Shown here: piece by piece, positions 52,785 through 61,426 of the stretch
Position numbering within the stretch: the stretch's first letter is position 1
How the letters are laid out: the number at the start of each line of letters is the position of its first letter
DNA from: Nonomuraea wenchangensis
GTDB lineage: Bacteria; Actinomycetota; Actinomycetes; Streptosporangiales; Streptosporangiaceae
Direction of reading: 5' to 3'
Length of the DNA stretch: 64,000 nt
Assembly: GCF_900111685.1 (NCBI RefSeq)
Contig: NZ_FOHX01000002.1
Location: 617,869-681,868 of the forward strand
Position numbers and translations under genes: made by a program
Notes under the pieces: generated by a model
Told to the model about the DNA's origin: nothing
The model's input: only the letters and a program-made list of their open reading frames with translations
Databases searched by the model: none

Positions 52785-53024
52785 TCAATCACCGACGGTA
52801 TTTTCGTCATTACGTGGCGTGTCGAGCGCGGACAGGAACGCCTCCAGACGGGCCGCCGCCCGCTCGGGGTCGCGCTTGGCGAGATCGCAGATCGCGAGAT
52901 AGCGGCGGGCCAGCCGCGCCTTGTCCACGGCGGGATCGGAGGCGGGCAGCAGGCGGACGCGGCGGTGCGCCTCGCGCAACCGCCGCGCCAGTTCGTCGTC
53001 CTCTAGACGGTCGTCGGCAGCCAT
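52785..53024 (-). CDS. Hypothetical 79-residue helical protein
   Basis: A small, highly charged soluble protein ([22 protein letters not shown], then [18 protein letters not shown]) predicted to be all-helical. I do not recognise a family. Its ATG overlaps the last 22 bases of leuD, so translation is probably coupled and it belongs to the leuCD transcript. Its stop lies 100 bp before the HU gene. Confidence 0.6.
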   Translation of the reverse strand: MAADDRLEDDELARRLREAHRRVRLLPASDPAVDKARLARRYLAICDLAKRDPERAAARLEAFLSALDTPRNDENTVGD

Positions 53025-53590
53025 GGCTGCCGACCATTCTCGTACGTCGCGATGTCCTCGGCGTGACGCAGGGTCAGTCCGATGTCGTCCAGGCCCTCCA
53101 TCAGCCGCCAGCGGGTGTAGTCGTCGATCTCGAACGCGACGACCTCGTCCGCCCAGCGGACCTGGCGTTCGCCCAGGTCAACGGTGATCTCCAGCTTGGG
53201 GTCCGCCTCGACGGCGGCCTGCAGGGCCTCGACCTTGTCGCCGGGCAGGACGACCGGCAGCAGGCCCATCTTGGTGGAGTTGTTGCGGAAGATGTCGCCG
53301 AAGCGGGCGGCGATCACGGCGCGGAACCCGTACTGCTGCAGGGCCCACACCGCGTGCTCGCGGGAGGAGCCGGTGCCGAAGTCGGGGCCGGAGACGAGGA
53401 TCGAGCCGCCCTCGTAGGCGGGGTCGTTGAGCACGAACGTGGGGTCCTCGCGCCAGGCGGCGAACAGGCCCTTCTCGAAGCCGGTGCGGCTGACCTGCTT
53501 GAGCCAGACGGCCGGGATGATCTGGTCGGTGTCGACGTTGCTGCGGCGCAGCGGCACCGCCGTACCGGTGTGGGTGGTGAAGGCTTCCAT
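53003..53590 (-). CDS. leuD: 3-isopropylmalate dehydratase small subunit
   Basis: A 195-residue subunit of isopropylmalate isomerase. It begins [26 protein letters not shown] and carries [14 protein letters not shown], the flexible-loop serine motif of the aconitase swivel domain. It lies 13 bp downstream of leuC and overlaps the start of a small helical-protein gene. Leucine biosynthesis, cytoplasmic. Confidence 0.97.
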   Translation of the reverse strand: MEAFTTHTGTAVPLRRSNVDTDQIIPAVWLKQVSRTGFEKGLFAAWREDPTFVLNDPAYEGGSILVSGPDFGTGSSREHAVWALQQYGFRAVIAARFGDIFRNNSTKMGLLPVVLPGDKVEALQAAVEADPKLEITVDLGERQVRWADEVVAFEIDDYTRWRLMEGLDDIGLTLRHAEDIATYENGRQPWLPTTV

Positions 53591-53603
53591 CGGTCGTGAC
53601 TCC

Positions 53604-54989
53604 TTACAGGTCGGCGGGGGCGGTCAGGCGGCCGGTGACCGCGGTCGCGGCGGCGACCTGCGGCGACACCAGGTGGGTGCGGCCGCCCTTGCCCTGGCGG
53701 CCCTCGAAGTTGCGGTTGGAGGTCGAGGCGCTGCGCTCGCCCGGCTGGAGCGTGTCGGGGTTCATGCCGAGGCACATCGAGCAGCCGGCCTCGCGCCACT
53801 CGGCGCCGGCGGCCTTGAACACCTCGTGCAGGCCCTCCTGCTCGGCCTGGAGCTTGACCATCATCGAGCCGGGCACGATGAGCGTGCGGGTCTTGACCTG
53901 GCGGCCCTTGAGGATCTCGGCGGCCGAGCGCAGGTCCTCGATGCGGCCGTTGGTGCACGAGCCGACGAAGACGGTGTCGACCTCGATCTCGCGCAGCGGC
54001 GTGCCGGCGGACAGGCCCATGTACTCAAGCGCCCGCTCGGCGGCGGCCCGCGCGACCGGGTCGGCGAAGGACTCGGGGCTGGGGACGGTCTCGCCCAGCG
54101 GCAGGCCCTGGCCGGGGTTGGTGCCCCACGTGACGTACGGGGTCAGCGTCGTCGCGTCGATCTCCACGACCTGGTCGAAGACGGCGTCGTCGTCGGTGCG
54201 CAGCGACTTCCAGTAGGCGACGGCCTGGTCCCACGCCTCGCCCTCGGGCGCGTGCGGGCGGCCCTTGAGGTAGGCGAACGTGGTCTCGTCGGGGGCGATC
54301 ATGCCCGCCCGCGCGCCGGCCTCGATCGACATGTTGCAGACGGTCATGCGGCCCTCCATGGAGAGCTTGCGCACGGCCTCGCCGCGGTACTCGATGATGT
54401 GGCCCTGGCCGCCGCCGGTGCCGATCTTGGCGATGATGGCCAGGATCAGGTCCTTGGCGGTGACGCCGGCCGGCAGCTCGCCGTTGACCTCGACGGCCAT
54501 CGTCTTGGGCCGGTAGGCGGGCAGCGTCTGGGTGGCGAGCACGTGCTCGACCTCGGAGGTGCCGATGCCGAAGGCGATGCCGCCGAACGCGCCGTGCGTG
54601 GAGGTGTGCGAGTCGCCGCAGACGATCGTCATGCCCGGCTGGGTCAGGCCGAACTGCGGGCCGATGATGTGCACCACGCCCTGCCCGGCGTCGCCCATCG
54701 GGTGCAGCCGGACGCCGAACTCGGCGGCGTTCTTGCGCAGCGTCTCGACCTGCGTCTTGGACACGGGGTCGGAGATCGGGCCGAGCACCGTCGGCACGTT
54801 GTGGTCCTCGGTGGCGATGGTGAGGTCGGGGCGGCGCACCTTGCGGCCGGCGAGGCGGAGCCCGTCGAACGCCTGCGGGCTGGTCACCTCGTGGATGAGG
54901 TGCAGGTCGATGTAGAGCAGGTCAGGTTCGCCCTCGGCACGCCTGACGACGTGCTGCTCCCAGACCTTCTCGGCCAGTGTGCGGCCCAT
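53604..54989 (-). CDS. leuC: 3-isopropylmalate dehydratase large subunit
   Basis: A 461-residue aconitase-family subunit that holds the 4Fe-4S cluster and isomerises 2- to 3-isopropylmalate with LeuD. The cluster cysteines lie in [10 protein letters not shown] and [10 protein letters not shown]. Substrate motifs: [14 protein letters not shown] and [16 protein letters not shown]. The ATG at 54989 follows AGGAGGAGATC. It is divergent from ndgR, the IclR-type regulator that controls leuCD in Streptomyces. Confidence 0.97.
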   Translation of the reverse strand: MGRTLAEKVWEQHVVRRAEGEPDLLYIDLHLIHEVTSPQAFDGLRLAGRKVRRPDLTIATEDHNVPTVLGPISDPVSKTQVETLRKNAAEFGVRLHPMGDAGQGVVHIIGPQFGLTQPGMTIVCGDSHTSTHGAFGGIAFGIGTSEVEHVLATQTLPAYRPKTMAVEVNGELPAGVTAKDLILAIIAKIGTGGGQGHIIEYRGEAVRKLSMEGRMTVCNMSIEAGARAGMIAPDETTFAYLKGRPHAPEGEAWDQAVAYWKSLRTDDDAVFDQVVEIDATTLTPYVTWGTNPGQGLPLGETVPSPESFADPVARAAAERALEYMGLSAGTPLREIEVDTVFVGSCTNGRIEDLRSAAEILKGRQVKTRTLIVPGSMMVKLQAEQEGLHEVFKAAGAEWREAGCSMCLGMNPDTLQPGERSASTSNRNFEGRQGKGGRTHLVSPQVAAATAVTGRLTAPADL

Positions 54990-55131
54990 GATCTCCTCCT
55001 GTGTCTTCGCGATGCTCCGTCGCATCGCCCGCTCGAGGCCCGCCCCCGTCCGCCGCCCGGGTCCCGGCGCATCTTTGCGGGAGTTTGCCTCCGACTTGCC
55101 TTCTCATATGTCGAGACTGCAGTATCGGTAC
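54990..55131. promoter_or_regulatory. leuC/ndgR divergent regulatory region
   Basis: The 142-bp gap separates leuC and ndgR. A patch at 55103-55134 containing TCATATGTCGAGACTGCAG and a following TATCGG is less GC-rich than its surroundings and immediately precedes the ndgR start. NdgR binds the equivalent leuC-ndgR region in Streptomyces (established for that genus); the exact box here is not resolved. Confidence 0.5.
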
Positions 55132-55848
55132 ATGGACAACTCTAGCGGAGTCGGAGTACTCGACAAGGCCGTTCTTGTACTCAATGCCCTAGAAGCGGGC
55201 CCCGCTTCCCTGGCGCAGCTCGTCCAGGCCACCGGCCTGGCCCGGCCCACGGCCCACCGTCTGGCCGTCGCACTGGAGCACCACCGCATCGTCAGCCGGG
55301 ACACACAGGGCCGTTTCGTGCTGGGACCGCGGCTGTCGGAGTTGTCCACCGCCGCCGGCGAGGACCGGCTGCTCGCCGTGGCCTCACCCGTGCTCATGCA
55401 GCTCAGGGACCTGACCGGGGAGAGTGCGCAACTTTACCGCCGCCAGGGCGATGAGCGGGTCTGCGTGGCCGCGGCCGAGCGCGCCAGCGGCCTGCGCGAC
55501 ACCGTCCCGGTGGGCTCGGCGCTGCCCATGACGGCCGGCTCGGCGGCCCAGATACTGCTCGCCTGGGAGGAGCCCGACCGGCTGCACCGCGGCCTGCGCG
55601 GCGCCAAGTTCACCGCGGCGACCCTGGCCTCCGTACGGCGGCGCGGCTGGGCCCACAGCGTCGGCGAGCGCGAGCAGGGCGTGGCGAGCGTCTCCGCCCC
55701 CATCAGGGGCAGCGGCGGCAAGGTGATCGCGGCGGTGTCGGTCTCCGGCCCCATCGAACGGCTCACCCGGGCGCCCGGCCGGCTGCACGCGGTGCCGGTC
55801 ATGGCCGCCGCCGAGCGGATCACCGAGGCCATGCGGCGCACGTCATGA
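55132..55848 (+). CDS. ndgR: IclR-family regulator NdgR
   Basis: A 238-residue regulator of leucine/amino-acid and, in Streptomyces, quorum- and stress-linked metabolism. It begins MDNSSGVGVLDKAVLVLNAL, matching the conserved NdgR N terminus; an ATG at 55108 adds eight residues. The winged helix has TGLARPTAHRLAVALEHH. The C-terminal effector domain has SAQLYRRQGDERVCVAAAE and GSALPMTAGSAAQILLA. It is divergent from leuCD, the classic arrangement. Confidence 0.95.
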   Translation: MDNSSGVGVLDKAVLVLNALEAGPASLAQLVQATGLARPTAHRLAVALEHHRIVSRDTQGRFVLGPRLSELSTAAGEDRLLAVASPVLMQLRDLTGESAQLYRRQGDERVCVAAAERASGLRDTVPVGSALPMTAGSAAQILLAWEEPDRLHRGLRGAKFTAATLASVRRRGWAHSVGEREQGVASVSAPIRGSGGKVIAAVSVSGPIERLTRAPGRLHAVPVMAAAERITEAMRRTS

Positions 55849-55894
55849 TCAGCAAAAGGATGTATTTCGGGAGCCGTCAACGTCGGGAGCGCAC

Positions 55895-55900
55895 TAGCCT
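55895..55900 (+). promoter_or_regulatory. -10 box of a leaderless gene
   Basis: TAGCCT fits TANNNT and ends exactly six bases before the GTG at 55907, implying that the message begins at its start codon. Confidence 0.6.
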
Positions 55901-55906
55901 GAGTGC

Positions 55907-57634
55907 GTGACAGATCGCATCGAGGTAGCCGCCACTGAGCTGCGACCCCTGCTCGAAGAGTTCATCATGTGGGCGCGCGTCAACGCGCCCGACAGCGACC
56001 CCGAGCTCGTGGGACCCGCCGCCCTGTGGCACCGTCTCGCCTTCTCGCCGGACCCCGGCACCTGGAAGCGCGCCGACCTGCGCAACCTGCTGCTCGACCG
56101 CATGCCTGAGGTGGTGGAGGATCCCGACGCCGCCGCCGACGGGATGCTCCCGGCCGTGGACGCCTACCTCACGTTCCTCTCGCAGACCGGCAGGCTGACC
56201 GAGCGCTCCGACTCCCTCGCCGATCTGCAGGCCGAGCTCGACGACGTCGAGGACGAGTTCGTCGAGCTCATGGACGAGCTCGTCGAGGACGGTGACGACG
56301 CGGACGGCGACGGGGCCGACGGCGAGGAGGAGACCGGCGACCTCGGCGACTTCGAGCCGTTCGCCGACGAGCTCGCCGACCTCGACACCATCCGGCTGCG
56401 GCCCGACTCCGAGCTGGCCGCGGCCGCCCGGCAGGCCCCGCTCATCGCCAAGGCCCGCGACCTGGCCCTCTGGGTCGGCTCCGGCCGCCAGGTGGGCGAG
56501 GACACCCTGCTCAGCGACGCCGAGGTGGAGGAGGCGCTGGCCGCCGTCGGGCTGCCCCGGCCCGAGGCCGAGGGCCCGATCGCCGAGGTCGTGCCGCAGC
56601 TGTGGAACATCTGGAACCTCGCCGTGGACCTCGAGTTCCTGGAGCCGGGCGAGGGCAACACGGTCGCGGTCCAGGACGACACGGCCGAGTGGCCGTTCGA
56701 CGACGACGAGGACGTCCTCGACGCCTGGATGCTCGGGCTCCACTCGGTCGACTACGGCGACCCCGAGCTGCCCGACGACGACCTGACCATGGCGCTGGCC
56801 GGTCTGACCCGCGGCGTGCTGGTGCGGCTGCTGCTGGCCGGCGGCTCGCGCGACCTCGACGAGCTGGCGCGCGAGCTGTCCGAGGCCGCCGCCGAGCTGG
56901 ACGAGGAGCTCGGCGCCGACGCCTGGGAGGCCGCCGGCGACCCGCTCACGCCCGCCGTCGACTGGCTGGCCGGCTACGGCATGGTCGAGGTCGAGGGGCG
57001 CACGCTCAAGCTCACGCCGCTCGGCACCGAGGGCGTCGTCCACCTGGTGGACGACGCCGACATCGAGGTGGACGCCCGGCCCGCCATCGAGTCGATGAGC
57101 GCCCACGAGCTGCTGGCACTCAGCGCCGAGCTGCCCGAGGAGGAGGCCGACGCCGAGTTCGCCGCCTGGATGCGGCTGCGCGAGCCGGGCAAGGCCGCCG
57201 AGGAGCTGCTGGAGGCCGCGGCCGAGGACGAGAGCGACGCGCTCATCCGGGTGCAGGCGGCCAGCGTCGTCGGCACGCTGGGCGAGGCCGCGCTCCCGGC
57301 CTGGCAGGCGGCGCTCAAGCAGCCGTCGCTGCGGCCCTACGCGGCCACGCACCTCAGCCAGCTCAAGGTGGAGGGCGCTCCCGAGCCGACGCAGGACGAC
57401 ACCCACTGGCTCATCCTCGACATGTGGACGATCTCGGCCGGGCTCGGCCGTTCCGAGTTCGTGAGCAGCCTGCAGGACATCGGCCCCGAGATGGTCACCG
57501 AGCTGCTGGAGGTGATCTGGAAGATCCCGCACGCGCACGTGGAGGAGCTGCTGGACCTCATCTCCCAGGTGCACCCGGACAAGCAGATCGCCAAGGCGGC
57601 CCGGCGGGCGCTGTTCAAGGCCCGCTCGGTGTGA
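55907..57634 (+). CDS. Acidic hypothetical protein (575 aa)
   Basis: A large soluble acidic protein with no signal peptide. It has an N-terminal helical region (to about residue 125; LRPLLEEFIMWARV), a strongly acidic stretch (about 125-165; DGDDADGDGADGEEE), a central domain, and a C-terminal helical part that may contain HEAT-like repeats (about 430-575; ALIRVQAASVVGTLGEAAL, LLDLISQVHPDKQIAKAAR). I do not recognise a function. It is conserved in context between ndgR and the tRNA-Glu genes. A -10 box six bases before the GTG suggests leaderless translation. A strong terminator follows. Confidence 0.75.
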   Translation: MTDRIEVAATELRPLLEEFIMWARVNAPDSDPELVGPAALWHRLAFSPDPGTWKRADLRNLLLDRMPEVVEDPDAAADGMLPAVDAYLTFLSQTGRLTERSDSLADLQAELDDVEDEFVELMDELVEDGDDADGDGADGEEETGDLGDFEPFADELADLDTIRLRPDSELAAAARQAPLIAKARDLALWVGSGRQVGEDTLLSDAEVEEALAAVGLPRPEAEGPIAEVVPQLWNIWNLAVDLEFLEPGEGNTVAVQDDTAEWPFDDDEDVLDAWMLGLHSVDYGDPELPDDDLTMALAGLTRGVLVRLLLAGGSRDLDELARELSEAAAELDEELGADAWEAAGDPLTPAVDWLAGYGMVEVEGRTLKLTPLGTEGVVHLVDDADIEVDARPAIESMSAHELLALSAELPEEEADAEFAAWMRLREPGKAAEELLEAAAEDESDALIRVQAASVVGTLGEAALPAWQAALKQPSLRPYAATHLSQLKVEGAPEPTQDDTHWLILDMWTISAGLGRSEFVSSLQDIGPEMVTELLEVIWKIPHAHVEELLDLISQVHPDKQIAKAARRALFKARSV

Positions 57635-57644
57635 CGTCACCGTC

Positions 57645-57677
57645 GAAAGCCCCCGCCGTTCCGCGGCGGGGGCTTTC
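57645..57677 (+). terminator. Strong terminator after the acidic protein gene
   Basis: GAAAGCCCCCGCCG pairs perfectly with its inverse over 14 bp around a five-base loop, followed by TTCTTCG. Confidence 0.85.
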
Positions 57678-57748
57678 TTCGCGGTACGGGCTGCGTGAAC
57701 GCGAAAACGCTCCGGGCCAGAGGCGCCGGAGCGTTGATGAAGCAGACG

Positions 57749-57821
57749 TAGTCCCGACCGGATTCGAACCGGCGCTACCGCCTTGAGAGGGCGGCGTCCT
57801 GGGCCACTAGACGACGGGACC
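57749..57821 (-). tRNA. tRNA-Glu (CTC), copy with A73
   Basis: A 73-base cloverleaf. The acceptor stem GGTCCCG pairs with CGGGACT (G1-T72 wobble). The D arm contains GTCTAG. The anticodon stem is CCGCC/GGCGG with loop CTCTCAA (anticodon CTC, decoding GAG). The T arm has TTCGAAT. Discriminator A73; CCA is not encoded. It is 22 bp from an otherwise identical copy. Confidence 0.95.
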
Positions 57822-57843
57822 TTCGCGAGCTTGTGACAAGTCG

Positions 57844-57916
57844 GAGTCCCGACCGGATTCGAACCGGCGCTACCGCCTTGAGAGGGCGGCGTCCTGGGCC
57901 ACTAGACGACGGGACC
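57844..57916 (-). tRNA. tRNA-Glu (CTC), copy with C73
   Basis: Identical to the neighbouring tRNA-Glu over bases 1-72, but the discriminator base is C instead of A. CCA is not encoded. Being upstream on the minus strand, it is transcribed first; the pair probably shares one precursor. Confidence 0.93.
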
Positions 57917-58027
57917 CTGTCCACAAGCTTTCGTCGCCGGATCTCCCCGGCGACGCAGGTAACTCTACCGCACCCCGCAGACCACAACCAAACCGCTTAA
58001 CAGCGCTCCGGACGCCCCTTCCGAGGG

Positions 58028-58648
58028 TCAGGTGGTGAGCAGGCCACGCCGGTAGCCCTCGCTCACCGCGGCGGCCCGGTCGCGGACGTCGAGCTTGGCG
58101 TACACGTGCAGCAGGTGCGTCTTGACGCTGGCCTCGCTGATGAACAGCGCTGCCGCCGCCTCCTTGTTGGTCGCTCCCCCGGCCACCAGCCGCAGCACCT
58201 CCAGCTCGCGCCTGCTCAGGGTGCCTCTGGACGGTCTGCGTACCTGCTCGGCCAGCCGGCCGGCGACGGCGGGCGCGAGCACGGTCTCGCCCCGGTGCAC
58301 GGCCAGCACCGCGCGTACCAGCTCGCCGGGCGGGGCGTCCTTGAGCAGGTAGCCGTGGGCGCCCGCCTCCAGCGCGGGCAGCACGTCGGTGTCGAACGTG
58401 GTCAGCACCAGCACCCGCGGGCCGGTGCCGGCGATGCGCCGGATGGCGGCGACGCCGTCCAGGCCGGGCATGCGCAGGTCCATCAGCACGACGTCGGGAC
58501 GCAGCTCGGCGGCCAGGCGCACGGCCTGCTCCCCGTCGGCCGCCTCGCCCGCCAGCTCCAGGCCGGAGCCGGGGCCGAGGGCCGCGCGCAGGCCGTCGCG
58601 CACGATGGGGTGGTCGTCGGCGACCAGCACCCGCACGGGTGGCGTCAT
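58028..58648 (-). CDS. NarL/LuxR-type response regulator
   Basis: A 206-residue regulator. The receiver domain (1-120) has acidic pocket ADDHPIVRDGL, phospho-Asp in VVLMDLRMPG, and Lys in YLLKDAPPGEL. The C-terminal LuxR helix-turn-helix reads LSRRELEVLRLVAGGATNKEAAAALFISEASVKTH. Its start overlaps the kinase stop by four bases (ATGA), so the pair is co-translated. Targets unknown. Confidence 0.96.
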   Translation of the reverse strand: MTPPVRVLVADDHPIVRDGLRAALGPGSGLELAGEAADGEQAVRLAAELRPDVVLMDLRMPGLDGVAAIRRIAGTGPRVLVLTTFDTDVLPALEAGAHGYLLKDAPPGELVRAVLAVHRGETVLAPAVAGRLAEQVRRPSRGTLSRRELEVLRLVAGGATNKEAAAALFISEASVKTHLLHVYAKLDVRDRAAAVSEGYRRGLLTT

Positions 58649-59997
58649 GAGTCCTCCCCTCCGCCCGCCATCGTCTCATCGGCCGGGCAGGGGTGAACTG
58701 CGGTGGATGGGGGCGGGACGGGGCGGGCGACGGTCAGGGCGGGGACGGCGGCGGCGAGCGCGGTGCCCGCGCCCGGCTGCGACTCGATCTCCAGGGTGCC
58801 GCCGGCGGCCCGGACCCGCTGCCGCATGCCGTCGAGCCCGAAGCCGTCAGTGGCCGCCTGCGGATCGAAACCGGCTCCGTCATCCCGGATGTCCAGGAGC
58901 ACGAGATCGTCCGTGTACGACAGAGTCAGAGCCGCCCTGGTGGCTTCCGCGTGCTTGACGACGTTCGCCAGGGCCTCCTGGGCGACGCGGAACAGGGTGG
59001 CCTCCAGGTCGGCGGACAGCGCGACAGGCGTTCCGGTGATCTCGCAGGCCAGCGGCACCCCCGACATCCGCGACCAGGACGCGGCCATGCGCTCCAGCGC
59101 CTCCGGCAGGCTCGACCGCTCCAGCGGGCCGGGACGCAGCGCGCTCACCGACCGGCGGGCCTCGGCCAGCCCCTGCCGGGCCAGGGCGGTGGCCTGGCCG
59201 AGGTGGCGGCCGGACTCCTCGCCCGTCGTGACGGCGGCGGCGTCGAGCTGGCGGATCAGCGCGACGAGGTCCTGGGTCAGGGTGTCGTGCAGCTCGCCGG
59301 CCACCCGGTGCCGCTCGTCGCGTACGCCCGCGTGCCTGGCCTGGTCGAGCAGCCTGGCGTGCAGGGAGGCGTTCTCGTCCATGGCGGCGCGCAGGCGTTC
59401 GACGAGGCGGCGGCGTTTGTCGTGCTCGGCGGCGACGTACCAGCCGGCGACGGCCAGGGGCAGGGCGACGCCGGCGATCACGGTGAGCAGCGCGGCGCGG
59501 TCGCCGGGGGCCGCCTGGGCGGCCACGACGACGACGGCGGTGACCGTCACCCCGGCCATCACCAGCCGGGACGGCAGCAGCGCGAGGGCGAGCGGATAGC
59601 CGATCGCGGCGAACACCGCGAACGCGGCGTGCGCGGCCGTCAGCGTCCCGGCGAGGGCCACGAGGACGAGGTAGTGGCCGACGACGAGCACGGGACGCCG
59701 GTCGCGGCGCTGGTGCAGCCAGGCGAGCGGCGCGACCCACCCGGCGGCGGCCACGGCGAGCACCGGCCACACCGCGCCGGCGGACGGCCCCGAGAGCGAC
59801 CACGACGCCGGCCACCAGGACGGCCACCAGGACGGCCACGAGGGCGACCACGGCAGCGACCATGACGGCGCCCACGAAGGAGCCCCCGGGTCGCCCTCGC
59901 TCGTGCCCGTGAGGGCGGCGGCGGTCGCGGAGATCGCGAGCAGCGCGTACGCGAGCCCCAGGAAGACCCACCGTTCGCGCCCGTCAAGCCGGCTCAT
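58645..59997 (-). CDS. Two-component sensor histidine kinase (HisKA_3 type) with Trp-rich segment
   Basis: A 450-residue membrane kinase. About six hydrophobic segments occupy residues 10-210. The dimerisation/phosphoacceptor domain has RHRVAGELHDTLTQDLVAL (phospho-His in ELHDTL). The GHKL ATPase has EALANVVKHAEA (N box), IRDDGAGFD (G1) and GFGLDGMRQRV (G2). Between the first and second hydrophobic segments (about residues 37-68) lies a repetitive Trp/Pro/Ser stretch with units like PSWPSWWP. It is a NarX/DesK-class sensor; signal unknown. Confidence 0.94.
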   Translation of the reverse strand: MSRLDGRERWVFLGLAYALLAISATAAALTGTSEGDPGAPSWAPSWSLPWSPSWPSWWPSWWPASWSLSGPSAGAVWPVLAVAAAGWVAPLAWLHQRRDRRPVLVVGHYLVLVALAGTLTAAHAAFAVFAAIGYPLALALLPSRLVMAGVTVTAVVVVAAQAAPGDRAALLTVIAGVALPLAVAGWYVAAEHDKRRRLVERLRAAMDENASLHARLLDQARHAGVRDERHRVAGELHDTLTQDLVALIRQLDAAAVTTGEESGRHLGQATALARQGLAEARRSVSALRPGPLERSSLPEALERMAASWSRMSGVPLACEITGTPVALSADLEATLFRVAQEALANVVKHAEATRAALTLSYTDDLVLLDIRDDGAGFDPQAATDGFGLDGMRQRVRAAGGTLEIESQPGAGTALAAAVPALTVARPVPPPSTAVHPCPADETMAGGGEDS

Positions 59998-60107
59998 GCC
60001 CTCCAGCCTGGCACGACATCAACCGATCGGTGGATACGCGGCCTCCACCGATCGCGGAGCCCGCCGGGCGATGTGGCGCCAGGTCCGCGCGGGCGACGAT
60101 CGGGGAC

Positions 60108-61049
60108 ATGAGTGATCCCACACGAAGGAAGACGTTCCAGATGGCCACGGTCGCGGGCGCGCTCGGCGTCCAGGCGGCCGCCGTCGCGGGCGGGCCGCCC
60201 CGGCGGGGCAAGGAGGTGACCACGTTCGTCTTCGTGACCGGCTCGAACGGCGTGGCCTCCGCCGACCCCGAGCTGACCCTGCGCGGCCACCGCTCGGTGG
60301 GCGTGAGCCTGCCGGGGCACGGCCCGGAAGAGCAGTTCCACGTGGCCTACCAGGCCCCGCAGGACCTTGAGACGCTGGCGACCCTGCCCTCGCCGGTGAC
60401 ACAGGTGACGCTGGACGACTACGTGGCGGCCACGGTGGACACCGTACGCCGGGTCGCGCGGCACGGCAGGGTGGTGCTGGTGGGCGGCAGCCTCGGCGGC
60501 TCCACCGTCACGAAGGCCGCCGACGCCGTGCCCGACCTCGTCGACCTGCTGGTCTACGACGCCGCCTTCTGCTGCACGGAGCTGCGTTCCCCGGCCGAGT
60601 ACCTGGAGACGCCGGAGAACGCGGGCAGCCTGGCCGGCAGCGTGCTCGGCGCGCTCGTCGGCGACCCCCGCGAGCTGGGCGCGATCCGGGTCAACTGGCG
60701 GACGAACGACCCGGAGTTCCTGGCGGCGGCGAAGGCCGCGTTCATGGCCGGCGGGACGGACGGCGAGCTGCTGGCCATGCTGAACACGCTGCTGCCCGAC
60801 GAGAGCCTGCTGGTGTCCGGCGCGGACGCCCGTGGCCGCCCGCACGCCTGGGGGCGGGTGCCGCGTGTCTACATCCGGCACTCCCGCGACCGGGTGATCC
60901 CGATCGCGCTCCAGGACCGCATGATCAGGGAGGCGGACGCCGCCACGCCGGGCAACCGCTTCAAGGTCTTCACCGTGGACACCTCCCACGCCCCGACCCC
61001 GAAGGACTACCGCCAGATCACCGACATCCTGGACAAGCTGGCGCGGTGA
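60108..61049 (+). CDS. Exported alpha/beta hydrolase (probable Tat substrate)
   Basis: A 313-residue protein. The N terminus MSDPTRRKTFQMATVAGALG carries a twin-arginine-like signal (R-R-K-T-F then a hydrophobic core, ending around AAAVAGG). The hydrolase domain has FVTGSNGVAS, the nucleophile elbow GGSLGG and a likely catalytic His in DTSHAPTPKD. ATG at 60108 is preceded by CGGGGACA. The substrate is unknown; relatives include small esterases or haloperoxidase-like hydrolases. It is divergent from the sensor kinase, and may be its target. Confidence 0.85.
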   Translation: MSDPTRRKTFQMATVAGALGVQAAAVAGGPPRRGKEVTTFVFVTGSNGVASADPELTLRGHRSVGVSLPGHGPEEQFHVAYQAPQDLETLATLPSPVTQVTLDDYVAATVDTVRRVARHGRVVLVGGSLGGSTVTKAADAVPDLVDLLVYDAAFCCTELRSPAEYLETPENAGSLAGSVLGALVGDPRELGAIRVNWRTNDPEFLAAAKAAFMAGGTDGELLAMLNTLLPDESLLVSGADARGRPHAWGRVPRVYIRHSRDRVIPIALQDRMIREADAATPGNRFKVFTVDTSHAPTPKDYRQITDILDKLAR

Positions 61050-61147
61050 CGGGGCACGGCCTGCGGATCTGCGGCGACACGATCTATGGGTACGCCACGG
61101 TCGCGCGCCCGATCGAGCCCTGAGAAAAGGGTCTGAAAACAACGAAG

Positions 61148-61172
61148 GCGGGGGTCTCGATGAGACTCCCGC
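61148..61172 (-). terminator. Terminator after tRNA-Gln
   Basis: GCGGGGGTCTC pairs with GAGACTCCCGC (11 bp with one G-T pair) around GAT. On the minus strand it is followed by CTTCGTTGTTTTC, a good T-rich tail. Confidence 0.85.
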
Positions 61173-61188
61173 CGCAGGTGACGCCTTG

Positions 61189-61260
61189 CTGGGGTACCAG
61201 GACTCGAACCTAGACTAACTGAACCAGAATCAGTCGTGCTGCCAATTACACCATACCCCA
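61189..61260 (-). tRNA. tRNA-Gln (CTG)
   Basis: A 72-base cloverleaf. The acceptor stem TGGGGTA pairs with TACCCCA. The anticodon stem is ACTGA/TCAGT with loop TTCTGGT (anticodon CTG, decoding CAG). The T loop is TTCGAGT, and the discriminator is G. CCA is not encoded. It lies near gltX, as in many actinobacteria that form Gln-tRNA(Gln) by the GluRS/amidotransferase route. Confidence 0.96.
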
Positions 61261-61426
61261 CCGCTGTCGCGAGCTCCGTGGAGCGCGCTTGGCGACGTCC
61301 GAAAGAATAGCCCAGCTCCGGGGGTAAGACCAAAACGATTGCCGGACGGGGTTCCCGCCGGGCGCGGCGGAGGCGCGGCCGTGCCAAGCTGTGGTGGACA
61401 AAACACCACGTGGAGGAGCCCGAGCT

